Part shown: positions 8,265-16,948 of the stretch, in pieces | How the letters are laid out: each line of letters starts with the position of its first letter | Numbering within the stretch: the first letter of the stretch is position 1 | Assembly (NCBI GenBank): GCA_041392805.1 | Contig: JAWKLJ010000002.1 | Span: 1,069,001-1,133,000 of the forward strand | Source of the DNA: Saprospiraceae bacterium | Lineage (GTDB): Bacteria > Bacteroidota > Bacteroidia > Chitinophagales > Saprospiraceae | DNA: 64,000 nt | Reading direction: 5' to 3' | Notes under the pieces: generated by a model | What the model saw: only the letters and a program-made list of their open reading frames with translations | What the model was told of the DNA's origin: nothing | The model's database searches: none | Program-made: the position numbers and the translations under genes

Positions 8265-9755
8265 ATGAATTCCTACTATTTTACTGAAGAACATGAACTA
8301 TTCCGCGAAAGCTTCCGGGCCTTTTTGGAGAAAGAAGCCCGCCCCCATATTGATCAATGGGAAGAAGACCAACGCATACCACGGGATATATGGCAAAAAA
8401 TGGGAAACCAGGGCTTTTTGGGCCTGTCTTATCCGGAAGCTTATGGGGGAATGAACCTGGATTTTTTTTACGATGTGGTGTTTAATGAAGAATTGGGTCG
8501 AATGAATTCTGGTGGATTTGCAATCACCCAACAAGTCACCCAATATATGTCCAGCCCTTATATCCTCAAATATGGATCCGAGGAATTAAAGCAAAAATAC
8601 CTGCCCGGGATTATCAATGGAACCCTGATCGCTTCCATCGGTATTACCGAACCTGGCGCTGGTTCTGATGCAGCCAATATCCAGACAAAGGCAGTCAACA
8701 AGGGCGATCATTATCTCGTCAATGGATCTAAAACCTTCATCACTAATGCCGTTTACGGCGATTTTATCATAACTGTTGTGAAAACCAACCCAGCGGCGGG
8801 TACGGCGGGGGTAAGTCTGCTAGTTATCGACCGGAATGCGGAAGGGGTGTCAGCCCGAAAACTAAAGAAACTAGGGTGGCATGCTTCTGACACTGCCGAA
8901 TTGAGTTTCGATAATGTCAAAGTGCCTGCGGAAAACCTGATCGGGGAAGAAGGTCGTGGCTTTTATTACTTAATGAATGGCTTGCAATTGGAGCGATTGG
9001 CCGCTGTACCCGCCTGTGTGTCGGGCATGGAATGGGCCATCGGAGAAACCCTGAAGTACATGTCGGAAAGGGAGGCCTTTGGTCGGCCGATCAACAAATT
9101 TCAAGTGCTGCGCCATAGAATAGCCCAGATGGCAAGTGAAGTGGAAGCTTTAAAAGCCTTTTCTTACCATTGTTGTCGCTTGTATGCCGATAATGTTTAT
9201 GATGTCAAACTATGCTCAATGGCCAAGTTGCTGGCCACGGAATTAGTCGAGAAAATTGCAACGCAGTGCTTGCAACTATTCGGAGGATATGGTTTTATGG
9301 AAGAATATCCGATGGCGCGAATGTACCGCGATGTTCGAGTCGGAACCATCGGCGGTGGTTCTTCTGAAATTATGCGGGAAATCATTGCCAAAATTGTGAT
9401 TGATGACGTAGGATACCAAAAGGCCAATCAAGTACAGGAAGCATCTAAAGGGGCCGGTACCTCCATGGCTTCTTTATTTAAAAACATCCAGGCAAAAGCA
9501 GCTGGGGCGTCGCCCCTGGGCAACACCTTGAAATTTGATTTTGGGAGAGAGCAATTGTATATTGATGGAACCATGCATACCAATGTGGTAAGCACAGAAA
9601 ACAATTCGGCTGATTGTACGGTCAAAATCTCAAAGGAAGACTTCCTGGCATTGGTTGGCGGGCATCTCAATCCCATGTCGGCAGTCATGAGTGGTAAGAT
9701 CAAAATTGAAGGCGATATGAGTGTTGCGATGAAATTGCAGTCTTTGTTTGCTTAG
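8265..9755 (+). CDS. Acyl-CoA dehydrogenase with C-terminal SCP2 sterol-carrier domain
   Basis: The start ATG at 8265 gives 496 residues (MNSYYFTEEHELFR); an earlier TTG at 8235 would add only ten atypical residues. Residues 1 to about 385 are an FAD acyl-CoA dehydrogenase: GITEPGAGSDAANIQT and KTFITNA line the flavin, and YGGYGF-like LFGGYGFMEEYPMARMYRD is near the end. The motif EGT, where the catalytic Glu of medium-chain enzymes lies, is replaced by GGGSSEIMRE, as in long-chain enzymes that use a Glu from helix G; a Glu is present there in GMEWAIGETL. Residues about 400-496 (LKFDFGREQLYIDG to GHLNPMSAVMSGKIKIEGDMS) form an SCP2 lipid-carrier domain. The fusion suggests a bulky hydrophobic acyl-CoA is channelled to the active site. 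Confidence 0.9.
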   Translation: MNSYYFTEEHELFRESFRAFLEKEARPHIDQWEEDQRIPRDIWQKMGNQGFLGLSYPEAYGGMNLDFFYDVVFNEELGRMNSGGFAITQQVTQYMSSPYILKYGSEELKQKYLPGIINGTLIASIGITEPGAGSDAANIQTKAVNKGDHYLVNGSKTFITNAVYGDFIITVVKTNPAAGTAGVSLLVIDRNAEGVSARKLKKLGWHASDTAELSFDNVKVPAENLIGEEGRGFYYLMNGLQLERLAAVPACVSGMEWAIGETLKYMSEREAFGRPINKFQVLRHRIAQMASEVEALKAFSYHCCRLYADNVYDVKLCSMAKLLATELVEKIATQCLQLFGGYGFMEEYPMARMYRDVRVGTIGGGSSEIMREIIAKIVIDDVGYQKANQVQEASKGAGTSMASLFKNIQAKAAGASPLGNTLKFDFGREQLYIDGTMHTNVVSTENNSADCTVKISKEDFLALVGGHLNPMSAVMSGKIKIEGDMSVAMKLQSLFA

Positions 9756-9914
9756 GAATGAGTTCTAAATAAAATATACATCTTGACTTGTTCTTTTGCC
9801 CGCTGCCCGCGTTAAAAAAAGATTCGCGTAGCTATGGCTATGCTCATTTTTTTCGCCTTGTCAACAGGCAAAACTCCTACGTCAATCTTGTATACTTTAT
9901 TTAAACCTCATTCC
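9755..9914. repeat. 160-bp hyphenated palindrome after the acyl-CoA dehydrogenase gene
   Basis: The left arm starts on the stop codon of the dehydrogenase gene, GGAATGAGTTCTAAATAAA at 9755, and the right arm ends with TTTATTTAAACCTCATTCC at 9914. The arms match with few differences through ATATAC and TTGAC (about 33 bases on each side); the central 90 bases contain AGATTCGCG and a TTTTTTTCG run. It could serve as a bidirectional terminator or be a non-autonomous mobile element like the one at 1259. Confidence 0.65.
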
Positions 9915-9979
9915 TTAGCTGCTAAAGCGTCCTGATTTTCCACTTTTTGCCTTAACTTTATGATAAAAAGCACTAAAAC

Positions 9980-10471
9980 ATGTTCGATAAAAACGAGGAA
10001 CCAGATTTACAGCGGCACAAAAAACTACCGATCTACCAAAAGGCCATGGAAATCGTTGAGTTGGTGGACGCTATGGTGGCATTGATCCCTGAAGAGGACG
10101 AAATGCTGCAAGATGTTAAAAGACAGATGCTAATGGATGCCTACCAAATCCCGGCTAAAATTGCAGGTGCAGAAGGGGGAGAGCTGTATGATATCCGCAT
10201 GGAGAATGCCGCGATCATTCGTAAAGCCGCCAGAGAACTCGTCACACAGACCCACGCACTGGAAATGTTCGGCTTTGAAGAGGAAGAATATTTTCAGTTG
10301 TTACGCCAGGAGGTGGAAGCACTTAGGGTGCTTTTTGTGGAGTGGGTGGAATCTTTCGACCCCTGGAATTACATCATCGACCGCTGGGGTTTGTTTAATC
10401 CGCCGGGCAAAACGGCGCATGATAAGGATCCGGATGATGATCTTCCTTTTGACCCGGATGATAGGTTTTAA
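9980..10471 (+). CDS. Hypothetical helical protein, possibly a divergent four-helix-bundle relative
   Basis: A 163-residue acidic protein that I cannot assign firmly. KKLPIYQKAMEIVELVDAM resembles the opening helix of the four-helix-bundle (S23/IVP) family, and the following segments are predicted by eye as long amphipathic helices (IRKAARELVTQTHALEMFG). The tail KDPDDDLPFDPDDRF is strongly acidic. It stands alone on the plus strand after the 9755-9914 palindrome and its stop overlaps the convergent monooxygenase gene by four bases. Confidence 0.7.
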   Translation: MFDKNEEPDLQRHKKLPIYQKAMEIVELVDAMVALIPEEDEMLQDVKRQMLMDAYQIPAKIAGAEGGELYDIRMENAAIIRKAARELVTQTHALEMFGFEEEEYFQLLRQEVEALRVLFVEWVESFDPWNYIIDRWGLFNPPGKTAHDKDPDDDLPFDPDDRF

Positions 10472-11949
10472 TTCCTATTTTCAGGATCGAGGACGAGCTC
10501 ATAGTCCTCCGCATTGATATGTCTGGTTTGCTGCCGATAAGTGGTGGTGGGCCCAGGCCATAAGGTAGTGTTTTTTCCCTTTTCGGTTTGGTACCAACTC
10601 TTGCAGCCGGTCGCCCAAACCATGCCCGATAATTGTGCTTGGAGATGCTGGTTATAGGTATCTTGCACCGCTTGTTTGACATCTAGATAGGCCAGCTTTT
10701 TGGTATTTAATAGCTGGAGGTAATCAATGAGGTAATTAAACTGAGATTCCATCATATGGATCATAGAATTGTGTCCCAAACCGGTATTCGGACCTATCAT
10801 AATGAGCAAATTGGGGAAACCGGCAATTGTCGTCCCTAAATAGGCTTCAGGACCGGCGTTTTTCCAGACCGCTGATAAATTGCGCTGGTTTTTTCCAACC
10901 ACCTCAATGGCTTTTTCATATTCAGCAGCATGAAAGCCAGTCGCATAGATGATAGTATCTACAGCCCTTTTGGTCCCATTTTTACCCGTAAGGGTATCTC
11001 CATTTATAGCAATGACTTCCTCTGGAATCAATTCCACCTGAGGTAAATTCAGGGCAGGGTAATAGTCGTCAGAAACTAAAATACGCTTGCACCCAATCTC
11101 ATAATTAGGAGTGGCTGCTTGGCGAATAAGCGGGTCCGTTATGGATTTGAGCCTGTTTTGGGTAGCCCTTTTTTGCAGCCAATTCCGGATGAAGGTATTG
11201 CCGAAAAAAGCTTTACCCCGAAATTCTAAAATACGATAAATAAGCGAGCGGAAAAGCCAGTTGAAAAGCGGAAAACGCTGGAAAAAGTGTTGCGTGCTTT
11301 CCGAAACTTCCTTATCCATACGTGGACTAACCCAAGGGGCCGTACGCTGAAAAATAAACAATTGATCGACTTCCTTCGCAATTTCCGGGACTATTTGAAT
11401 CGCACTAGCCCCAGTGCCAATGATTGCTACCCGTTTCCCCTTTAGCGGATAATCCGTCTTCCATTCCGAAGAGTGAAAGCTCGTTCCTGTAAAAGATGCC
11501 TGTCCGCTAATTTTGGGAATATTAGGCACATTAAGGGGCCCAAGGGCCAGGACGACTACCCTCGCACTAATGGTTTCGCCGTTTTGGGTAGTAAGTGTCC
11601 AGCAAGCCTGTCCTTCTTCAAAAAATAACCTGGTGATGGCAGTATTCAATCGGATTTTTTGCCCTAAGGCATATTTTTCTACACAATGTTTTAGATAAGC
11701 CAAAATTTCAGGCTGCTTAGAAAAGCTCCTTGACCAATTGGGGTTAAGTTCAAAAGAATAGGAATACAAGTGGGACGGGATATCACAAGCACAACCAGGG
11801 TAAATATTATCTCGCCAGGTGCCACCTATTTCAGGCGCTTTTTCAAAAATGACAAAAGAAGTGTGCCCCTCCATTTGAAGGCGAATCGCGGCTCCAATCC
11901 CTGCAAACCCTGCACCAATAATGGCTACTTGATAATCTGGCTTCATCAT
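10468..11949 (-). CDS. Flavin-containing monooxygenase, Baeyer-Villiger type
   Basis: A 493-residue FAD/NADPH enzyme. The first Rossmann motif is IGAGFAGIGAA near the N-terminus, followed by GGTWRDNIYPGCACD, typical of cyclohexanone/phenylacetone monooxygenase relatives. The Baeyer-Villiger fingerprint FxGxxxHxxxW is present as FTGTSFHSSEW, and the NADPH site is IGTGASAIQI. Late motifs YATGFHAAEY and IGPNTGLGHNSMI also fit. It would insert oxygen next to a ketone or oxidise a soft nucleophile; the substrate is unknown. A second ATG two codons in (11946) is an alternative start. Confidence 0.9.
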   Translation of the reverse strand: MMKPDYQVAIIGAGFAGIGAAIRLQMEGHTSFVIFEKAPEIGGTWRDNIYPGCACDIPSHLYSYSFELNPNWSRSFSKQPEILAYLKHCVEKYALGQKIRLNTAITRLFFEEGQACWTLTTQNGETISARVVVLALGPLNVPNIPKISGQASFTGTSFHSSEWKTDYPLKGKRVAIIGTGASAIQIVPEIAKEVDQLFIFQRTAPWVSPRMDKEVSESTQHFFQRFPLFNWLFRSLIYRILEFRGKAFFGNTFIRNWLQKRATQNRLKSITDPLIRQAATPNYEIGCKRILVSDDYYPALNLPQVELIPEEVIAINGDTLTGKNGTKRAVDTIIYATGFHAAEYEKAIEVVGKNQRNLSAVWKNAGPEAYLGTTIAGFPNLLIMIGPNTGLGHNSMIHMMESQFNYLIDYLQLLNTKKLAYLDVKQAVQDTYNQHLQAQLSGMVWATGCKSWYQTEKGKNTTLWPGPTTTYRQQTRHINAEDYELVLDPENRN

Positions 11950-11968
11950 TCAATGAATTATAATGCGT

Positions 11969-13543
11969 TTACTCCTTCTCAAAATCATCCGCATTCACCC
12001 ATCCCGCTTTGCTAATCAGCGGTTCTCCCTTCATAAATCGGTTGTAAAAATCCCGGGTTTTTTCGTCAGAATAGAGGTATTGATCGAAAACATCCCCATT
12101 GCCCAACACCCTGGGGTCTTGTTGTGCTTTCAATTCACTCAGCAATTGTTCCTTTAAAGCTTGCTGCACAACTTGATGGGCGGGATTGCCCGCCAGATTG
12201 GTCATACAGTCGGGGTCTGTAGCAATATGATAGAGTTCCTCTTCCGGTCTTTTGCCAAACGATAGGTCCCAGTAAAAGGTGTCATTCTGGTACCTACGAT
12301 GGTGAAGGATAGCCGTTTTAGTAGGGCTGCCATCACAATTGAGGTAGCCCGTCACCGGATCGCCGCCTGGCCAGCGGTCGGGTTTGAAATTGATTAAAAA
12401 TAAATAGTCTTTGTTCACGATTCCACGCACGGGATAACCCAAGTCATTGGGTCTACCAATATCATGGCGCTCTTTACCGACGATCATATGATCCCTATAA
12501 GGGTTTTTCCTTTGGTTGGAAAAGACATCTCCTAGGCTTTTTCCTTCGAAGGCTTGCATGCCTGAGGCCGTTGGGTCGATACCCGCCACATCCAGCAGGG
12601 TAGGGGCAAAGTCGGCAAAACTGACAAATTCTTCCACAGAACGACCAGGGTCTTTTACGCCTTTTCCCCACATGATAGCGAGGGGAAGGTGATTGGACCT
12701 TTCATAAACTTGCCCCTTGACCCTTGGGAAGGGCATACCATTGTCGGCCGTGACGATAATAATGGTATTATCCAATTCGCCATTTTCCTTAAGTAAAGTC
12801 AGCATTTTCCCTAGTTGCTGATCAAAATATTCGATTTCAAAGGCATAATCTAAAACATCATTTCTCACAGAATCTTCTTCAGGAAAAAAAGCAAAGAGGC
12901 TATCTAAATCTGTCACTGCTTTGCCGCCCAGGCGTTGGCCAGTGCCGTACTCATAGGCGCGGTGAGGTTCTAAGGAGCCATACCAAAAGCAGAAAGGTTG
13001 GCCGGCCTCTCTTTGCTGCAAGAAGGCTGCAAAATTTGCCGCATAATCAAAATTGCCAATGCCCGTAGTAGGTGGCGTTATTTTTGCCGCATTGTAAGCT
13101 TTACCCACCAACTCCCGTGGTTTTCCATCAATTGTGCCTGGATTTCCTGGCGCATAACCCTTGGCAACGTGTCCCGTAAAATAGCCATGTTCTTTTAAAG
13201 CCTCAAAAACCGTTTTGAACTTGGCAGGGAAAAATGGAAAATGATTGGCAGCTTCTTCCAATTGCCAGCTGTTTCGCCCAGTTAGGATAATGGAGCGGGA
13301 GGGAGCACATTTCGCATTGGGGGTATAAGCATTTTGGAATAGAATTCCCTTTTTAGCTACTTCATCAAAATTCGGCGTTTTTACCCATGAGGTACCATAG
13401 GCTCCCATGTGAGGGAAGGAAACATCGTCGGCAATGGCCAATAAGATATTAGGTCGGGCAGTTGTTTCCGCTTTCTGCTCCTCACAGGAAACACTTAAGT
13501 ATAGACAAATGGCGCAAAACAGTTGTAAAATGAAATTTTTCAT
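11969..13543 (-). CDS. Secreted sulfatase lipoprotein
   Basis: A 524-residue sulfatase. A hydrophobic N-terminus ends in LSVSCEEQ, a lipobox, so the protein is probably anchored at the outer membrane or periplasm. The formylglycine motif CxPSR is present (CAPSRSIILTGRNSW); the Cys must be converted by a maturase not encoded here. The metal Asp pair is in NILLAIADDVSFPHMG, and ITADNGMPFP gives the late metal ligands. The family desulfates glycans or small sulfate esters. Divergently oriented from the Gfo/Idh/MocA gene with 79 bases between. Confidence 0.92.
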   Translation of the reverse strand: MKNFILQLFCAICLYLSVSCEEQKAETTARPNILLAIADDVSFPHMGAYGTSWVKTPNFDEVAKKGILFQNAYTPNAKCAPSRSIILTGRNSWQLEEAANHFPFFPAKFKTVFEALKEHGYFTGHVAKGYAPGNPGTIDGKPRELVGKAYNAAKITPPTTGIGNFDYAANFAAFLQQREAGQPFCFWYGSLEPHRAYEYGTGQRLGGKAVTDLDSLFAFFPEEDSVRNDVLDYAFEIEYFDQQLGKMLTLLKENGELDNTIIIVTADNGMPFPRVKGQVYERSNHLPLAIMWGKGVKDPGRSVEEFVSFADFAPTLLDVAGIDPTASGMQAFEGKSLGDVFSNQRKNPYRDHMIVGKERHDIGRPNDLGYPVRGIVNKDYLFLINFKPDRWPGGDPVTGYLNCDGSPTKTAILHHRRYQNDTFYWDLSFGKRPEEELYHIATDPDCMTNLAGNPAHQVVQQALKEQLLSELKAQQDPRVLGNGDVFDQYLYSDEKTRDFYNRFMKGEPLISKAGWVNADDFEKE

Positions 13544-13622
13544 GCAAAGTTGGCTTTGGTTTCAATTTGAATACAACATAACAAAAAATAAGTTATTTTA
13601 CGCTTCTTCTTTATTCAAATAA

Positions 13623-14618
13623 ATGCACATGAAAACCATTTCCTGGGGAATTCTAAGTACAGCTAACATCGGCATGAAAAAGGTTATCCCTGCCATGCTG
13701 CAAGGCACCTATACCGACATTCAAGCTATCTGTTCCCGAAGTCACTATCATGCCCAAGGCGCCGCTGAACAACTAGGGATTCCCAAAGCTTATGGTTCTT
13801 ATGAAGCCTTATTGGAAGATCCTGAAATTGAAGCCGTTTATATTCCCTTGCCCAATCACCTACATGTAGAATGGACGGTCAAATGCCTCGAAGCGGGAAA
13901 GCATGTGCTGTGTGAAAAGCCAATTGCGATGAATTATGCCGATGCGCTTTATTTGTTAAAGGAAACCAAAAAATATCCTCACCTGAAAGTCATGGAGGCT
14001 TTTATGTATCGGCACCATCCGCAGTGGATCAAAGCTAAACAACTGGTGAAAGAGGGCGCCATTGGTCGTTTAGTCACTATTCAGTCTACTTTTTCCTATT
14101 TCAATGCCGACCCATCGAATGTCCGAAACCAATCGGATATTGGCGGTGGGGGGCTACTAGATATTGGGTGTTATTGCATTTCCCTGGCTCGTTTTATTTT
14201 CGAAAAAGAGCCGACCCGCGTACTGGGGAGAATAGAACTTGATCCTGTTTTGAAAACCGATCGTTTGACTTCCGGCATCCTGGACTTCGAGGATGGTACT
14301 TCGACCTTTACTTGTAGCACCCAAATGGCACCTCATCAGGTCGTGCATATCTATGGCACCGATGGCCGCATAGAGATCGAAATCCCCTTCAACGCGCCGC
14401 CCGACCAACCTTGCCGAATCTGGCTCCATAAAGGGGGCGAAAAAGAAACCTTTACCTTTGCCATAACAGATCAATATACCATTCAAGGTGATTTGTTTTC
14501 CTTGTCAATCCTTAATGATACGCCCGTGCCTACTCCCTTGGAAGATGGTATTGCCAATATGAAGGTGATTGATGGTGTTTTTAAAAGTGCAGCGTCGGAA
14601 GATTGGTGTACGCTTTAA
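13623..14618 (+). CDS. Gfo/Idh/MocA family NAD(P)-dependent oxidoreductase
   Basis: A 331-residue protein. WGILSTANIGMKKVIPAM forms the Rossmann start, AVYIPLPNHLHVEW and GKHVLCEKPIAMN carry the conserved EKP lysine, and GGGGLLDIGCYCISLAR is the active-site helix with the conserved Asp and neighbouring residues. These enzymes oxidise or reduce sugars and polyols, or act as trans-dihydrodiol/xylose dehydrogenases; the C-terminal beta sheet here resembles the latter subgroup. ATG at 13629 would remove only two residues. Confidence 0.9.
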   Translation: MHMKTISWGILSTANIGMKKVIPAMLQGTYTDIQAICSRSHYHAQGAAEQLGIPKAYGSYEALLEDPEIEAVYIPLPNHLHVEWTVKCLEAGKHVLCEKPIAMNYADALYLLKETKKYPHLKVMEAFMYRHHPQWIKAKQLVKEGAIGRLVTIQSTFSYFNADPSNVRNQSDIGGGGLLDIGCYCISLARFIFEKEPTRVLGRIELDPVLKTDRLTSGILDFEDGTSTFTCSTQMAPHQVVHIYGTDGRIEIEIPFNAPPDQPCRIWLHKGGEKETFTFAITDQYTIQGDLFSLSILNDTPVPTPLEDGIANMKVIDGVFKSAASEDWCTL

Positions 14619-14621
14619 TTA

Positions 14622-14710
14622 AATGGCAATTTCAATGACAATTTCAATGGCAATGGCAATTTCAATGACAATTTCAATGGCAATGGCAATTTCAATGACA
14701 ATTTCAATGC
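14622..14710. repeat. 30-bp tandem repeat, three copies
   Basis: The unit contains ATTTCAATGACA, seen at 14630, 14660 and 14690, interleaved with AATGGCAATGGC. It begins four bases after the stop of the Gfo/Idh/MocA gene. The period is a multiple of three but no gene covers it. Confidence 0.85.
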
Positions 14711-14799
14711 CTCAGGTGTCGCTGTGCACCTGGTATGCTGTGTCGGTGCGCCGCTCGTGAACGAGCTCCAGCTCGTCGTAAAAATGAAAATGTCTAGTA

Positions 14800-15715
14800 A
14801 CAAAAACCTCCACTACCTCCACGTCCAAAAAAAAGCTAAGCCCTAATGGAATCAAAATGGCAATCAAAATCAAAATGAAAATACGAAGAAGGTGCATTCA
14901 ATTAACCCCGCCACTCCTACGCGACTTTCAACTTACGACCTACAACCTGCTATGCCCCTTCCACGCGACCAAAAACCTCCACTACCTCCACGTCCAAATA
15001 AAACCTGTGCACCAATAGAATCAAAATGGCAATCAAAATCAAAATGAAAATACGAAGAAGGTGCATTCAATTAACCCCGCCACTCCTACGCGACTTTCAA
15101 CTTACGACCTACAACCTGCTATGCCCCTTCCACGCGACCAAAAACCTCCACTACCTCCACGTCCAAATAAAACCTGTGCACCAATAGAATCAAAATGGCA
15201 ATCAAAATCAAAATGAAAATACGAAGAAGGTGCATTCAATTAACCCCGCCACTCCTACGCGACTTTCAACTTACGACCTACAACCTGCTATGCCCCTTCC
15301 ACGCGACCAAAAACCTCCACTACCTCCACGTCCAAATAAAACCTGTGCACCAATAGAATCAAAATGGCAATCAAAATCAAAATGAAAATACGAAGAAGGT
15401 GCATTCAATTAACCCCGCCACTCCTACGCGACTTTCAACTTACGACCTACAACCTGCTATGCTCCTTCCACGCGACCAAAAACCTCCAATACCTCCATCC
15501 CTCCATTACCTCCACGTCCAAATAAAACCTATGCACCAATAGAATCAAAATGACAATCAAAATCAAAATGAAAATACGAAGAAGGTGCCTTCAATTAACC
15601 CGGCCACTCCTACGCGACTTTCAACTTACGACCTACAACCTGCTATGCCCCTTCCACGCGACCAAAAACCTCCAATACCTCTAAACCTCCATTACCTCCC
15701 CGTCCCAAAAAAAGC
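14800..15715. repeat. Tandem array of about five 169-bp units
   Basis: CGAAGAAGGTG recurs at 14884, 15053, 15222, 15391 and 15577. Three spacings are exactly 169 bases; the last is 186 because of a 17-base partial duplication of a CTCCATTACCTCC stretch. Each unit holds TCAAAATGGCAATCAAAATC, a GC-richer segment with ACTTTCAACTTACGACC, and a polypyrimidine part (CCTCCACTACCTCCACG). Stops occur in all frames. Together with 14619-14799 it fills a 1.1-kb gap with no gene. GCTCGTGAAC occurs on both sides of the array (14751 and 15714). Confidence 0.92.
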
Positions 15716-15755
15716 TCGTGAACTTGTCACTTCCTAGCCTTCCTATGCCCAGGAT

Positions 15756-16877
15756 TTACTTCAAATGCTCCAAGATCAGCTCCGAATCCGAATAAATAGT
15801 GCCCAGGATGCCCCCCAATTTATAATTATCAAAGCCCAAAAAGAAAATACCAGTATGAAAGCCATCAGCGATTGGCGTCTTAGGACAGCCATACTGATCC
15901 AATAAGTCCTCGGCTTTTTCCAGGAATGCCTCTACTTTGGCCTTATAACCAGTGGCCAGGATGACACTGTCCACTTCGAGGTGTCCGCCCGTTTTGAGTT
16001 GGACACCTGTTTCGGTGAAATGGTCAATGTCTTTGACTACTTTGATGGCTCCAGCTTTGATGGCCTTGATGGTGCCAATATCGACGATAGGCGTTTTGCC
16101 TGTTTCCCGGAGTTGGACGGCCGGATGCATCTTTGAAGATTCCAGACCATAGGGCTTTAAATTGCCAAAATATAGCTTTCGGATTTGAGAGCCTAGCCAG
16201 TCGCCCAGGCCAAAGGGAAGTTTTGCCAACTGTTTGGAGGTAACCTGGACAGGCCGCCCATTAAGGTCCCTAGGGACGACACTAATGGGATGGCGAACGG
16301 AAATATAGGTGTCAACTCCTTTTTCACTCAAATCAAGGGCGACCTCCGCACCCGTATTCCCCATCCCGATCACCAATACTTTTTTACCTTCGTAGGGTGC
16401 TGGATTCTTGTACTGAATGCTATGGGTGATATCCCCTTTAAAGGTCGCTTGGCCTGGCCAACTAGGAATGATAGGTACTCGGTTCACCCCCGTGGCGATA
16501 ATCACCTTTTCAGCCAGGTATTCACTTCCCTTTTGTGTTAGTACCTGCCATTGGCCATTCGATACTTTTTTGATGGTGCTTACCTGCTCGCCAAAGTGAG
16601 GATTTATATTAAAATGTTTAGCATATTGGTCAAAATAAGCGGTCAATGCTGCGCGTGAAACGTAGAGGGGATAGTCCTCCGGAAATTCGAGATGAGGGAG
16701 GTGGGACCATTGTTTAACCGTATGCAAATGCAGGCGATCATAATGGTTGTGCCAGGTATTTCCGACCTGTTGACTTTGTTCAAGTACTTCAAAATCGAGG
16801 CCAGCGTGGCGTAATCTTCCTGCCATGGCCAGCCCCGCAGGACCTGCACCAATGATCAGGTGTTTAATTTTATCCAT
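15756..16877 (-). CDS. FAD/NAD(P)-binding monooxygenase, YUCCA/CzcO-like
   Basis: A 373-residue flavoprotein. IIGAGPAGLAMAGRL binds FAD near residue 8, VLVIGMGNTGAEVALDL binds NADPH near the middle, and FKGDITHSIQY is an FMO-like linker motif; LATGYKAKV near the C-terminus is also family-typical. Length and motifs match small flavin monooxygenases of the plant YUCCA and bacterial CzcO kind. Substrate unknown. It is shorter than and distinct from the Baeyer-Villiger type enzyme at 10468-11949. Confidence 0.88.
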   Translation of the reverse strand: MDKIKHLIIGAGPAGLAMAGRLRHAGLDFEVLEQSQQVGNTWHNHYDRLHLHTVKQWSHLPHLEFPEDYPLYVSRAALTAYFDQYAKHFNINPHFGEQVSTIKKVSNGQWQVLTQKGSEYLAEKVIIATGVNRVPIIPSWPGQATFKGDITHSIQYKNPAPYEGKKVLVIGMGNTGAEVALDLSEKGVDTYISVRHPISVVPRDLNGRPVQVTSKQLAKLPFGLGDWLGSQIRKLYFGNLKPYGLESSKMHPAVQLRETGKTPIVDIGTIKAIKAGAIKVVKDIDHFTETGVQLKTGGHLEVDSVILATGYKAKVEAFLEKAEDLLDQYGCPKTPIADGFHTGIFFLGFDNYKLGGILGTIYSDSELILEHLK

Positions 16878-16948
16878 CTTAAATCAATTCTTTATCTAAA
16901 ATAGTATAAGCCGCCAGGCGTAGTGGTGAATATAATAATAATTTCGAA

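Noticed and set aside
14800..15715. CRISPR array
   Set aside because: Units are 169 bases and repeat throughout; there are no short constant repeats with variable spacers, and no cas genes.
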